Shown: positions 50,468 through 58,000, numbered from the stretch's first letter. The stretch: 64,000 nucleotides of DNA from Simkaniaceae bacterium (GCA_022763045.1 JALEGI010000010.1:1-64000), one strand, 5' to 3'. The notes: generated from the letters alone by a model not told the origin. Numbers and translations: made by a program.

Positions 50468-50856
50468 CGTAAAAGCTCCTCATAGCTCGGTAGCCCCTCT
50501 ACAAGGCGCAGAGAATCTCCCTCGAAGTAGCCCGTTTTCACGCCATTGCTTCCCGCAACAGCCATGAAAGGAGCGCCGATGAAGTGGTTGTAGCCGCGCA
50601 CCTGCTCGAGAGCCGCGTTTCCGACCTTACCCGCTTTGCATTCAATGACAAGAAGTGGAAGTAGATCGCCCTCCACAACACCGTAGCACAAAATATCAAC
50701 GCGCCGATTGGGACACTCGCGCCCCACATTTTGCGGAAGCGCACTCAGCGCTTTTTCTACAACAAGTGAGCCCTTAGGAAAGCCCAAGCGCATCACCATT
50801 TCACCGATGAGCGCTTGGCGCAGCGCCTCCTCAGGCTTTTGGTGTAATAAGGCCAT
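50455..50856 (-). CDS. stand-alone type I restriction HsdR N-terminal-like nuclease domain
   Basis: 133 residues, a single PD-(D/E)xK domain: NRRVDILCYG (Asp54), LLPLLVIECKAGKV (Glu72, Lys74), ALEQVRGYNHFIGAPFMAVA (motif QxxxY). This is the HSDR_N_2 fold without helicase, methylase or specificity partners, so it is not a working restriction system. It may be a structure-specific nuclease or a housekeeping repair protein. It overlaps hpf by 26 bases and DUF115-B by 13, so it is translated within the operon. Confidence 0.78.
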   Translation of the reverse strand: MALLHQKPEEALRQALIGEMVMRLGFPKGSLVVEKALSALPQNVGRECPNRRVDILCYGVVEGDLLPLLVIECKAGKVGNAALEQVRGYNHFIGAPFMAVAGSNGVKTGYFEGDSLRLVEGLPSYEELLRCVK

Positions 50857-51439
50857 AGCTATTGTCTCGACGGCGATAGATCACCTTCAAGTTTTGCTCC
50901 TCTTCGCTTTTGAATATCATGAAGACATCGTTAGAGAGCTCCATTTTCATCATCGCCTCATCTAAAGTGAGCATCTTGATTGGAATCGTCTTGGTCTTTT
51001 CAACCTTCGGCAAAGCAAAGGCCTCTTCGATCTCACGCTCGTTTTCCTCTTCGATCATCTCGTTGATCTCATCGACATCAACGACCTCGACCTCAACCTC
51101 ATCCACCTCAACTTGTTTTTGGTGGTGGTGATCGATCTTATCCTTCCACTTACGCACCTTTGTGCACATGCGCTCGATCGCCTTATCAATCGAGGCGTAC
51201 ATATCTGTAGTAGAGGCATGCGTTTGAATCTTGAAGTGGGAAAACTTCAGAGTGAGATTACAGCGGTGCTCGGTTTTCTGGATCTCCAGTCGCACATGTA
51301 CATCGATGATGTTGTGCGTGAGCTTATCGAGTTTTGACAGCTTATCCATGATGTGATTTTGGATTGCGTCAGTTTGATCGATGTGCTTTGCAACGATATG
51401 AATGCGGTATTGCTCTTCCCAATTTGCTCTTTCTGCCAT
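50831..51439 (-). CDS. hpf: ribosome hibernation-promoting factor, long form
   Basis: 202 residues from ATG 51439 (GGAG eight bases upstream); a four-codon longer frame is not favoured. The N-terminal S30AE domain (about 1-105) includes YRIHIVAKHIDQTDAIQNHI and KAIERMCTKVRKWKDKIDHH. A very acidic linker (VDEVEVEVVDVDEINEMIEE) leads to the C-terminal dimerisation domain, PIKMLTLDEAMMKMELSNDV, FMIFKSEE, VIYRRRDNSYGLI. The long form makes 100S ribosome dimers in resting cells, fitting the chlamydial elementary body stage. It heads the seven-gene operon. Confidence 0.93.
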   Translation of the reverse strand: MAERANWEEQYRIHIVAKHIDQTDAIQNHIMDKLSKLDKLTHNIIDVHVRLEIQKTEHRCNLTLKFSHFKIQTHASTTDMYASIDKAIERMCTKVRKWKDKIDHHHQKQVEVDEVEVEVVDVDEINEMIEEENEREIEEAFALPKVEKTKTIPIKMLTLDEAMMKMELSNDVFMIFKSEEEQNLKVIYRRRDNSYGLITPKA

Positions 51440-51564
51440 AAAATACTCCAAGTGCTCAAAACAACCATGATGTTACTTTTTCGTATTTTTAATGTCTATC
51501 CTCAAGCCCGGCGTGCAAGAAATGGATGCAAAGCTAAAACGACATCTGCATTTAAACTGGCTCT

Positions 51565-51573
51565 TGGTATAAT
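51565..51573 (+). promoter_or_regulatory. extended -10 promoter giving a probably leaderless mRNA
   Basis: TGGTATAAT at 51565-51573, the same nine bases as at 5421-5429. The predicted transcription start, seven bases on, coincides with the ATG at 51581, and no Shine-Dalgarno fits between. Confidence 0.6.
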
Positions 51574-51580
51574 CAGTTTC

Positions 51581-52072
51581 ATGCGTCTAGCAATAATAAC
51601 TCTCTGTTTCACATTTCTTTATTCGACTCCCCTCTGTCTCACGCACCCGCAAGTTCCGCAGAAATCAAGCCAGCTCGTCTTTCTAGCAGGAACAATCAGC
51701 ACACCTTGGCGCGCGCAACTCACCACCCTCTTGCAATCGACAGACTACACGCTCCTCTCCCCCGCGCACGGCCCGCAGGTTAAACGCATCGAATGGGAGC
51801 AGACCTACATCGACCGCGCAGATATCTTAGTGATGTGGATCTCAGCAAACAAGCCGGGCGATCCCTACACCCTCTCGCTCACCTCACTCTTTGAGCTAGG
51901 CCGCTTCACTCACATGAATAAGCCCCTCTATATCGGCATTGAGCCGGGCTACGCTCTGCGCGACGAGCTCATCTTGCAGCTGCGCGCGCTGCGCCCAGAG
52001 CTCATCATCCACGAATCGCTAGAGGCCCTCGCCAAAACACTAATTGGAACGACAAAAAACGGAACGTCTTGA
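51581..52072 (+). CDS. exported nucleoside 2-deoxyribosyltransferase-like protein
   Basis: 163 residues from ATG 51581; the frame is open upstream to 51353 but that part overlaps hpf on the other strand and the promoter. A signal-like N-terminus (RLAIITLCFTFLYSTPLCLT) precedes LVFLAGTIS-TPWR, EQTYIDRADILVMWIS, LTSLFELGRF and KPLYIGIEPGYALRDEL. These fit the nucleoside 2-deoxyribosyltransferase-like fold: nucleotide loop, catalytic Glu in FELGR. An exported member is unusual. It overlaps the convergent F-box-like gene by 68 bases. Confidence 0.72.
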   Translation: MRLAIITLCFTFLYSTPLCLTHPQVPQKSSQLVFLAGTISTPWRAQLTTLLQSTDYTLLSPAHGPQVKRIEWEQTYIDRADILVMWISANKPGDPYTLSLTSLFELGRFTHMNKPLYIGIEPGYALRDELILQLRALRPELIIHESLEALAKTLIGTTKNGTS

Positions 52073-52901
52073 CCCGGCCATTGGCTTCTAATCTAGAGAC
52101 AAAACCGGCTCTATCTTTTGGACATAAGTGCTTGAGATAGGGAATAAAATCCTCTGACCCAGCGCATTGCCGACTGACGCATAGCTGATCAAAAAGCTCT
52201 TGTCTCATCCACTTCAGCTTCTCCGTTTTGATAAAAGAGGCGCACTCTGACACAAGACCTCTTCTTAAAAAAATGCGAACACAAGGCCTGTAAACACGCT
52301 TTCGCTCATAGTCATCTTTAGGAAATATTTTATGGAGCCCAATTGCTCTTTTGATGGAGCCATGATTGAGGCAGTGCTCGATCACCGAAAATAGACCCGA
52401 TGCAGTCATTTGGATGTTCAGACTCTCCCTAAGCTTTAATAATCTAGTAACTTCACCAAGACGCAGAAAAGCTTCTACCGGTAGCCTGCTTCCGTGAACA
52501 TATGAAGGGCGCCCAAGCGCAAACTTGCAAAAGCAGCCCGCTTTGATGATATCCTTAGCTAGACCCGTTAAAGACCTAGTCTCCTTATAGACATATGGAC
52601 CACTTGCAATTAATTCAAAAAGATCGTTTTGAATGCACTTTAAACAAATTTGCATACCTTTGAATGAGAGAAAATAGGCAATAGATAGTCTCCTAGAAAT
52701 GAGGGACAAACTACTTGCTAGATGTGGGAGCATCTCTTGAATCGACAAGACAGCCTTGGCAAGCTCATTAACCTTTTCGCCCGAAACCGTAGCCAATACC
52801 CCTTGGTACATCCCACGACACGTACGGCTAAGAGCCATCGCCTCCATGGGAGACAAACACGACATGACACTTGGCAGGGCACTAACTGGTAACCTTTCCA
52901 T
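52005..52901 (-). CDS. F-box-like protein
   Basis: 298 residues; ATG at 52901 follows AGGAGG. Residues about 1-40 read ERLPVSALPSVMSCLSPMEA then MALSRTCRGMYQGVL, which fits the F-box pattern (LP-x-x-V-x-x-x-L-x-x-x-E-x-x-x-L-x-x-T-CR). The remainder is helical and basic, with no repeats obvious by eye. F-box proteins recruit targets to eukaryotic SCF ubiquitin ligases, and amoeba-associated Chlamydiae encode them as effectors. It is divergent from, and homologous at the N-terminus to, 53039-54640. Its C-terminal third is missing relative to that gene. Confidence 0.65.
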   Translation of the reverse strand: MERLPVSALPSVMSCLSPMEAMALSRTCRGMYQGVLATVSGEKVNELAKAVLSIQEMLPHLASSLSLISRRLSIAYFLSFKGMQICLKCIQNDLFELIASGPYVYKETRSLTGLAKDIIKAGCFCKFALGRPSYVHGSRLPVEAFLRLGEVTRLLKLRESLNIQMTASGLFSVIEHCLNHGSIKRAIGLHKIFPKDDYERKRVYRPCVRIFLRRGLVSECASFIKTEKLKWMRQELFDQLCVSRQCAGSEDFIPYLKHLCPKDRAGFVSRLEANGRVKTFRFLSFQLVFWRGPLAIRG

Positions 52902-53038
52902 AATAACCTCCTATTTAAAGACAAAATTATCTCCAATTTAGCAATAAAACTCAAACTCTTCTACAAAAGCTGTCTAAAATAATTGATTTTAATTTGTTTT
53001 TTTGCTAAGATTTTTTATTTCCATTTTTAGGAGGTAAA

Positions 53039-54640
53039 ATGGAAACTCTTTCCTCAAGTCCGGCCGGGAAGCCTTTTGATCATTTTCCAGTGGGCTCAAT
53101 GCCCATTTTGACCTCGTATTTATCTTTAACCGATCAATTTGCCCTTGCTGGCACCTCTCACCGTTTTTACCGAAAAGTTTTGGCTACGATCTTTGCGTCA
53201 AGAAGAGAGGCTCTAATAGATACTGCCACGGTTTTTTTAGATAAAAACCCTACTTTCCCTGGCTCTCTATCTATCGTTATTAAAAAATTATCCAATTTAG
53301 CTAACAGAAGTTTTAATGAGATGGATAGGAAGCTAACTCGTATTCAGGGTCACTTACTCGAGGGTGTAGTCAGCTGTGATTTATCGACAATTGCTAGTGG
53401 CTCTTTATTTGGTGTTTCCTATGATTTCTTCGCTGTTGGAGTTGTTTATAGAGCAGCTCTGAGAGGCGATGTTGTAGCCCCTTCAGCTATGGCTAATTTT
53501 ACAAAGGCTTGCTTGCGTCTTGGCGAACCAATGCGAGTGATCGAAGTCATCAAGATGGGCTTTATACTTGAAGGCAGTAACCTAACTAACTTTGCCGACT
53601 ACAACCTTGCTCGCGGCAAATTTGAGCCGATCAAAGAGCTCTACAAAACACTTCCAAAACCAAAGGTGGGAGATGAACGATACGTATTTATGGCAAAGTC
53701 CTTATCTCTTTTTATCGCGCGAGATCGACTCCCAGAGTGTCGTGAATTTTTAAAGCTTGAGAAAAATTCGCAGTGGAGACGCTTATTATATAAAGACCTG
53801 TGCAAAAAACTTAGAGAACATGGAAAATTCAGAGAATGTAGAGAGCATATTAAATATTGCAGTAAAGATGACCAAATGGAGCAGTATTTGTCTCTCGCTA
53901 TAGATGCATTTAACTATAAAAATTATACAGAAGCTCACGACGCGTTTAACCAATTAACACATTTAAATTATATTAAGCCCTTTTTCTGGCACGTTTACAA
54001 CTGTATGGGTAAAAAATGCAATGATCGAGATGTGCTAGATCTTCTTGTAAAAAAAACGAACTCGAAGACTTTATACATTTTAGCGGATAAGTATTTTCCC
54101 TTTTTTGTAAGAAAAGAGTGCTTGTATTTTGTATTAAAAATGTTAAAAAATTATCCAAAACTTCGAGGTAGATGGTGTTTTGAGTCGTTGGGAGTATACA
54201 AAGAAACTTCATTTCAGATGCTCGAGCTTCTTACCGATCTGAATAAATTAGAGCTGACACCTCAATGGTTTAACAAATATGCAACCCCTGCAAATATAAT
54301 AGCCATTGTGAAATATTTTGCTAAGGAATCAAAACTTCCAAATGCAATCCGTTTCTTGCGACATTTCGGTCATAAAGATAAAACATTCGAGAGCTGGAAA
54401 ATTATCGTAGATGAGGTTTTCAAAATTCTACCTGCAAAATCTGCCATCAATCTAGTGGTGACTTTTGAGGATCGAGAGGTGATGAGTCATTGTATGTGTG
54501 ATTTAGCTGAGAGGATTTCTCAAATGGAGGAAATAGATCCCACATTAAAAGAGCGCATGATTCACCTTCGCCGTTTGGTCTTACCGAAATACCAAGAGCT
54601 CTACTCTTTTCATTTAGATGCCATTAAAAGACATCCCTAG
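53039..54640 (+). CDS. F-box-like protein with helical repeats
   Basis: 533 residues; ATG at 53039 follows TTAGGAGG. Residues about 15-55 (HFPVGSMPILTSYLSLTDQF then ALAGTSHRFYRKVLATI) align with the F-box-like start of the divergent gene. The rest is a long run of helical hairpins that look PPR/TPR-like in spacing (FAVGVVYRAALRGDVVAPSA; FTKACLRLGEPMRVIEVIKM; FNYKNYTEAHDAFNQLTHLN). The gene is clearly AT-richer than its housekeeping neighbours. The domain order, F-box then solenoid, is that of substrate adaptors; predicted host-directed, by inference. Confidence 0.68.
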   Translation: METLSSSPAGKPFDHFPVGSMPILTSYLSLTDQFALAGTSHRFYRKVLATIFASRREALIDTATVFLDKNPTFPGSLSIVIKKLSNLANRSFNEMDRKLTRIQGHLLEGVVSCDLSTIASGSLFGVSYDFFAVGVVYRAALRGDVVAPSAMANFTKACLRLGEPMRVIEVIKMGFILEGSNLTNFADYNLARGKFEPIKELYKTLPKPKVGDERYVFMAKSLSLFIARDRLPECREFLKLEKNSQWRRLLYKDLCKKLREHGKFRECREHIKYCSKDDQMEQYLSLAIDAFNYKNYTEAHDAFNQLTHLNYIKPFFWHVYNCMGKKCNDRDVLDLLVKKTNSKTLYILADKYFPFFVRKECLYFVLKMLKNYPKLRGRWCFESLGVYKETSFQMLELLTDLNKLELTPQWFNKYATPANIIAIVKYFAKESKLPNAIRFLRHFGHKDKTFESWKIIVDEVFKILPAKSAINLVVTFEDREVMSHCMCDLAERISQMEEIDPTLKERMIHLRRLVLPKYQELYSFHLDAIKRHP

Positions 54641-54691
54641 TTGATGGAATCAAGGGTTGCATCTACCTACCCATCCAAAATAGCTTGTAAA

Positions 54692-54850
54692 GCGGCTTTA
54701 CAAGTGCTTAGATTTCTCTAAAAACAGATCATAGCAACCAATCTGCTGCGCAGCTCTCCTCGCCAATAGCTGGGCTATTGGACTGCGTCGCACTACTTGC
54801 ATCTTGATCACTCTGACAGTTTTAGAAAAATGACGCACTTACAAAACCGC
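54692..54850. repeat. long imperfect foldback 3' of the F-box gene
   Basis: Arms 54692-54730 and 54812-54850 match well as inverted repeats (shared GCGG-x-TTT, AAGTGC, TTTCTAAAA). The centre has a perfect CCAATAGC-TGG-GCTATTGG hairpin at 54763-54781. The left base overlaps the palindrome CTTGTAAAGC-G-GCTTTACAAG (54684-54704). The 442-base gap 54641-55082 holds this element and the next one; I see no gene in it. Confidence 0.6.
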
Positions 54851-54952
54851 TTGCGGCTTTGCAACGCAAAGTTTCTCTCGGTAAAGCCAGGAATTTTAGT
54901 AGCTATATAGGATATCAAAGTTTGACTGTAATCAACTTGAAGTGAGCCTTCA

Positions 54953-55054
54953 GGGCTCACAGAGTGCCGGAGATTTTTTCTAACGCGAGGAGCCCGCGTG
55001 TATCTGACACGCGCGACGAGCGTTAGGAGAAAGATTCGGTACTATGTGAGGCAT
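54953..55054 (-). repeat. long imperfect hairpin element downstream of tRNA-Arg
   Basis: Arms 54953-54986 and 55020-55054 pair over about 25 of 34 positions, several mismatches being G-U compatible in RNA. The cap is CTAACGC/GCGTTAG (54980-54986, 55020-55026), then an internal loop (GAGGAGCC and CGACGA), then CGCGTGT/ACACGCG (54995-55001, 55008-55014). The same cap architecture and loop sequences occur at 38168-38217, and both copies have the same orientation relative to the tRNA just upstream. Confidence 0.65.
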
Positions 55055-55082
55055 TAACTAACGTTATGCCCAATAAGAGATG

Positions 55083-55156
55083 CGCACCGAGAGGGATTCG
55101 AACCCCCAACCACCTGGTCCGAAGCCAGGTACTCTATCCAATTGAGCTATCGGTGC
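55083..55156 (-). tRNA. trnR-UCG: tRNA-Arg (UCG)
   Basis: On the minus strand, acceptor GCACCGA (55156-55150) pairs with TCGGTGC (55090-55084); discriminator G at 55083. The D arm is AGCTCAATTGGATAGAGT, the anticodon loop CTTCGGA within CCTGG/CCAGG gives UCG, reading CGA, and the T arm is GGGGGTTCGAATCCCTC. CCA not encoded. Length 74. Confidence 0.95.
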
Positions 55157-55191
55157 ACCCCGAAAAGCATACCAAAACACCCAATAAACGG

Positions 55192-56043
55192 CTATGAATT
55201 TGAAGGGAGCTGAGCAAAAGGTGCGATGGTGTTAAATGCGCTTGTAGCCATCATGTAAAAATCTGTCACAAGCGATTTTACCTGCGTATTTCCCCCAAGA
55301 TCATCTCCAAAGTCGCTGTAGAGCGCTTTGACTGCAGATAGAGACGAGAGCCCCATCATCGCGGGTCCTGAGTAGTTATACTCCAATCCTCCACTTCCAT
55401 AATCATCCTGGTGCAAAACTCCATTTGCTGCGACCTGAAAGGTCTTCTCCACATCGAGAAAATTGGCATCTGTGGGAGTGGCCAATCCTCCCTTTGTGAG
55501 ATCATCCGTTGACATGCTTCCGACATAAAAAGAGCCGTAGCCTTCTGAGGGATTGGGCTGTAGGTCGGGGCCCATGCTGTTCATGTAGTTTAAAAATCCG
55601 TTCATCCCTGTAGGGTGAAAGCCTTTAACAAAAGAGGGATCCTCAGCTTGGACCGAGCCTCCATGCAGCCCTGCAAGTAAAAAACCCAACACCTTCTGCC
55701 CTTGGTCGGCTGTTAGGGTCCCCTGCGTGACTAAATTTGACAGCGTGGTGTAGGCGCTGGCGGTGTATTTCAGGGTGTTAAAGGCGCTTGTGGCAAAAAT
55801 GTTACTCATGTCTTGCTGATTCTTTGGCTCTAATTTGGGGGTAGGCAATTTCGCAAAGGCCTCCATAGCGGGTATCTCTTCGGGATTGGGAAAGGGGCCC
55901 TTACCTAGATCGCCGAAATAATTTGCATAGGTATTGATTCCATAGGGCTTAAAATTGAGCAGCGTCTTAAGCTGATCATAGTTTCCCATATCAAAGTTTG
56001 TGGGCTCTGATGGGGTTGTATTTGGGGTGCCACCAATTTCCAT
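55192..56043 (-). CDS. hypothetical Ser/Thr/Asn/Gly-rich protein
   Basis: 283 residues; ATG at 56043 with AAAGAG upstream. It opens MEIGGTPNTTPSEPTNFDMG, similar in style to the proteins at 1-270 and 336-1031. Two copies of an ATSAFNT motif are seen (NIFATSAFNTLKYTASAY near 85 and MMATSAFNTIAPFAQL near the end), suggesting a repeated unit. No signal peptide or membrane helix. It lies between tRNA-Arg and recO, whose start is divergent from it. Likely a lineage-specific, possibly secreted protein; function unknown. Confidence 0.68.
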   Translation of the reverse strand: MEIGGTPNTTPSEPTNFDMGNYDQLKTLLNFKPYGINTYANYFGDLGKGPFPNPEEIPAMEAFAKLPTPKLEPKNQQDMSNIFATSAFNTLKYTASAYTTLSNLVTQGTLTADQGQKVLGFLLAGLHGGSVQAEDPSFVKGFHPTGMNGFLNYMNSMGPDLQPNPSEGYGSFYVGSMSTDDLTKGGLATPTDANFLDVEKTFQVAANGVLHQDDYGSGGLEYNYSGPAMMGLSSLSAVKALYSDFGDDLGGNTQVKSLVTDFYMMATSAFNTIAPFAQLPSNS

Positions 56044-56102
56044 AAAATGCTCTTTTTTAATTACCCATAGTTGAAAAGGCTTTAATATGCAAAAATTGAG
56101 AC

Positions 56103-56750
56103 ATGAAAGAGTTTGAAACAGATGGGATTGTGCTCAATCGCTTCGATTTTCGTGAAAAGGAGCGGATTTTGCACCTTTTCACCCCTGAACATGGGGTGCT
56201 CCACGTGATTGCCAAAAAGCTCTCTCCAAAGAATTTGACCCACGCCTCGCTCACTTCACCGTTGACGCGGGGACGCTACCATGTGCTGCAGGGGCGCTCA
56301 GATCTACTCAAATTTAAGGATGGAACCGTCGATGAGATGCACTTGGGTGTGCGGGGCGACTATGATCGGCTCGAGGCAGCTTTGGGTATGTTGAGGCTGG
56401 TAAATAAGACCCAGCTTCCCGATAAACCGGCGCCGCAGCTCTACCACTTGCTGCGCATCTACTTGAAGGCCCTCGAGGTGGGTAGTGCAAGGCACTTGCA
56501 CACCTCATTTGCGATTAAGCTGCTGAAGCACGATGGGATGCTCTCTGAGGGAGGGTGCGGGCACTGCGAGCTCGAGGCGAGCCGTTGGATGCAGGGTGAG
56601 CGCTTCTGCAAACGCCATGCTCCTGCGGGATCTATTGGCATCGATTTGGCTCTTGTTGATGCGATTGCAGGGGTGCGCAAATTGAGCGATCTGTATGCGA
56701 TGCCCATTTCGGAGAGCTTCTATCGCGAGATGATCTCAAATCTAGAGTAG
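56103..56750 (+). CDS. recO: DNA repair protein RecO
   Basis: 215 residues, typical. The N-terminal OB fold opens FETDGIVLNRFDFREKERIL and HLFTPEHGVLHVIAKKLSP; the C-terminal helical domain has the zinc-type cluster CGHCELEASRWM with a later CKRH. It loads RecA on gapped DNA with RecR. recO lies in the same neighbourhood as yidD and pheT in C. trachomatis. The 3' end overlaps the convergent Inc-like gene by 31 bases. Confidence 0.93.
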   Translation: MKEFETDGIVLNRFDFREKERILHLFTPEHGVLHVIAKKLSPKNLTHASLTSPLTRGRYHVLQGRSDLLKFKDGTVDEMHLGVRGDYDRLEAALGMLRLVNKTQLPDKPAPQLYHLLRIYLKALEVGSARHLHTSFAIKLLKHDGMLSEGGCGHCELEASRWMQGERFCKRHAPAGSIGIDLALVDAIAGVRKLSDLYAMPISESFYREMISNLE

Positions 56751-57361
56751 AGCTTTTTCTCCTTCAAACTTGCCTTTGCTGTGCAAGCGTAGGTCGCTTT
56801 GACGACATTGTCTTCGTCTGAGAGCTCAAACACGTGTCTGTGACAAACCTCTTTTCCATCAAAGCTCACTTTCACCTCAGTGGGTCTTAAACGGTGCGGA
56901 TCTTTCATTGTTGCCATTTGCTGTTGCAGAGACTCAGTGGCTCGCATAACGGTGTCGAATGTGAAGAGTTTCATCACATCATCAGCTCTTGTTGGAGCGA
57001 GCTTTTTTACCTCTGAATGCACCGATGCAAAAGTTGCACGGCTCAGGTCGATTGTCGTGTTTCCGATTGTTAACTCAATCCGCTGATCTGGGCGATCGGC
57101 GTACTCGAGCTTGAAGCGCTCGCTATACTTTTTCTCAACGCCATCTTCAATCAGATCTTTATAGGCGTTTTTATTAGCATTTGTAATGAAAATGAGTCCT
57201 ATGGCAATTGCGGCAACAGCCCCAGCGACGATGAGCGCAACTGCGGGCAAGCCTGCGGCTAGAGAGACAACAGCTGTAATTCCAGCGGCAACTAACAGGG
57301 CCTTTCCGACGTTTGCGCGAACGATATGGGGAGGTGCACTATATTGTGGGATTCTTTCCAT
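56720..57361 (-). CDS. Inc-like membrane protein with C-terminal soluble domain
   Basis: 213 residues from the ATG at 57361 (AGGAGG upstream); a seven-codon extension is not favoured. Two adjacent hydrophobic segments (ALLVAAGITAVVSLAAGLPA, VALIVAGAVAAIAIGLIFIT) form the bilobed domain characteristic of chlamydial inclusion membrane (Inc) proteins. A ~145-residue soluble, Lys/Asp-rich domain follows (IELTIGNTTIDLSRATFASV; KVSFDGKEVCHRHVFELSDE). No Sec signal. Expected in the inclusion membrane with the C-terminus toward host cytosol, by family knowledge; not proven here. Confidence 0.7.
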   Translation of the reverse strand: MERIPQYSAPPHIVRANVGKALLVAAGITAVVSLAAGLPAVALIVAGAVAAIAIGLIFITNANKNAYKDLIEDGVEKKYSERFKLEYADRPDQRIELTIGNTTIDLSRATFASVHSEVKKLAPTRADDVMKLFTFDTVMRATESLQQQMATMKDPHRLRPTEVKVSFDGKEVCHRHVFELSDEDNVVKATYACTAKASLKEKKLYSRFEIISR

Positions 57362-57408
57362 AATAACCTCCTTGCGAAACAATTCAATTATAAACCAAAT
57401 TTTAATTT

Positions 57409-57446
57409 AAATAAACCCATTAAAAATTATTTTAACGGGTTTATTT
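57409..57446 (-). terminator. intrinsic-type terminator after the Inc-like gene 57473-58000
   Basis: AAATAAACCCATTAAAA (57409-57425) pairs with TTTTAACGGGTTTATTT (57430-57446), one mismatch in 17, loop ATTA. On the minus strand T-rich sequence follows. It may work in both directions. Confidence 0.7.
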
Positions 57447-57472
57447 TGGTTAAGAAGTTGGATTTAAGAAGA

Positions 57473-58000
57473 TTACGCTGTGGGCGTCATTTTCCCTGAA
57501 GGAAGCTTGACCGGCTTTCGAGCAAACATCAAAGGGTGACCAGCGGCTGGAGCCGGCCTGCGCCGCGGCATTGGACGCAAAGGAGCCGGACCTCTTTGCT
57601 TGCCCAATTGCATTTGAAGCGCTTTTACCTGATCTTTTAAGACGCCGTGAGCTCGACTTGCCAATCCGAGGCGACGCCCCTGATCGTGAGAGGCCTGTCC
57701 GATTTGTTTGACGTAGTTTGCTAGGGCCTGATTTTGGGCCAGAGATTGACGTCCCATGTGGTTTGAGCGTCTAACAAAGAATGCCCCACCGATAACGGCT
57801 GTGACTAAAGTCGCGCCGAGAAGTACTCCAAGAGCGGTTACCGCTCCAACGGCAATTGCTAAGCCGCCGCTAGCAATGACTGCGGCAACAAAGACAACAA
57901 GGGCTGCTGCCATTACTTTGTCTTCAAGGGGGCTTTTAAAATCTAATGTTTGTAGTTGATGCGTTTGTTGATCAACTTTAACTGCTGATGCTTTATCCAT
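57473..58000 (-). CDS. Inc-like membrane protein
   Basis: 175 residues; ATG at 58000 with TTGGAGAA upstream. The bilobed hydrophobic domain is at about 28-73 (VMAAALVVFVAAVIASGGLA, IAVGAVTALGVLLGATLVTA, VIGGAFFV), followed by a coiled-coil-like stretch (VLKDQVKALQMQLGKQ) and a Pro/Arg-rich tail (APLRPMPRRRPAPAAG, FARKPVKLPSGK). The hydrophobic region aligns with that of 58090-58623, so these are tandem paralogs. The Pro-rich basic tail could bind host SH3-type domains; inference only. Confidence 0.72.
   Translation of the reverse strand: MDKASAVKVDQQTHQLQTLDFKSPLEDKVMAAALVVFVAAVIASGGLAIAVGAVTALGVLLGATLVTAVIGGAFFVRRSNHMGRQSLAQNQALANYVKQIGQASHDQGRRLGLASRAHGVLKDQVKALQMQLGKQRGPAPLRPMPRRRPAPAAGHPLMFARKPVKLPSGKMTPTA

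Noticed and set aside
51353-51580. 76-codon extension of the deoxyribosyltransferase-like gene
   Set aside because: It lies antisense to hpf and contains the extended -10 promoter; the signal peptide starts at 51581.
54980-55026. Integron attC-like site (TAAC...GTTA core at both ends)
   Set aside because: The homologous copy at 38168-38217 has TAGC...GCTA at the same place, which breaks the conserved AAC/GTT triplets of attC. No integrase or cassette array is visible.
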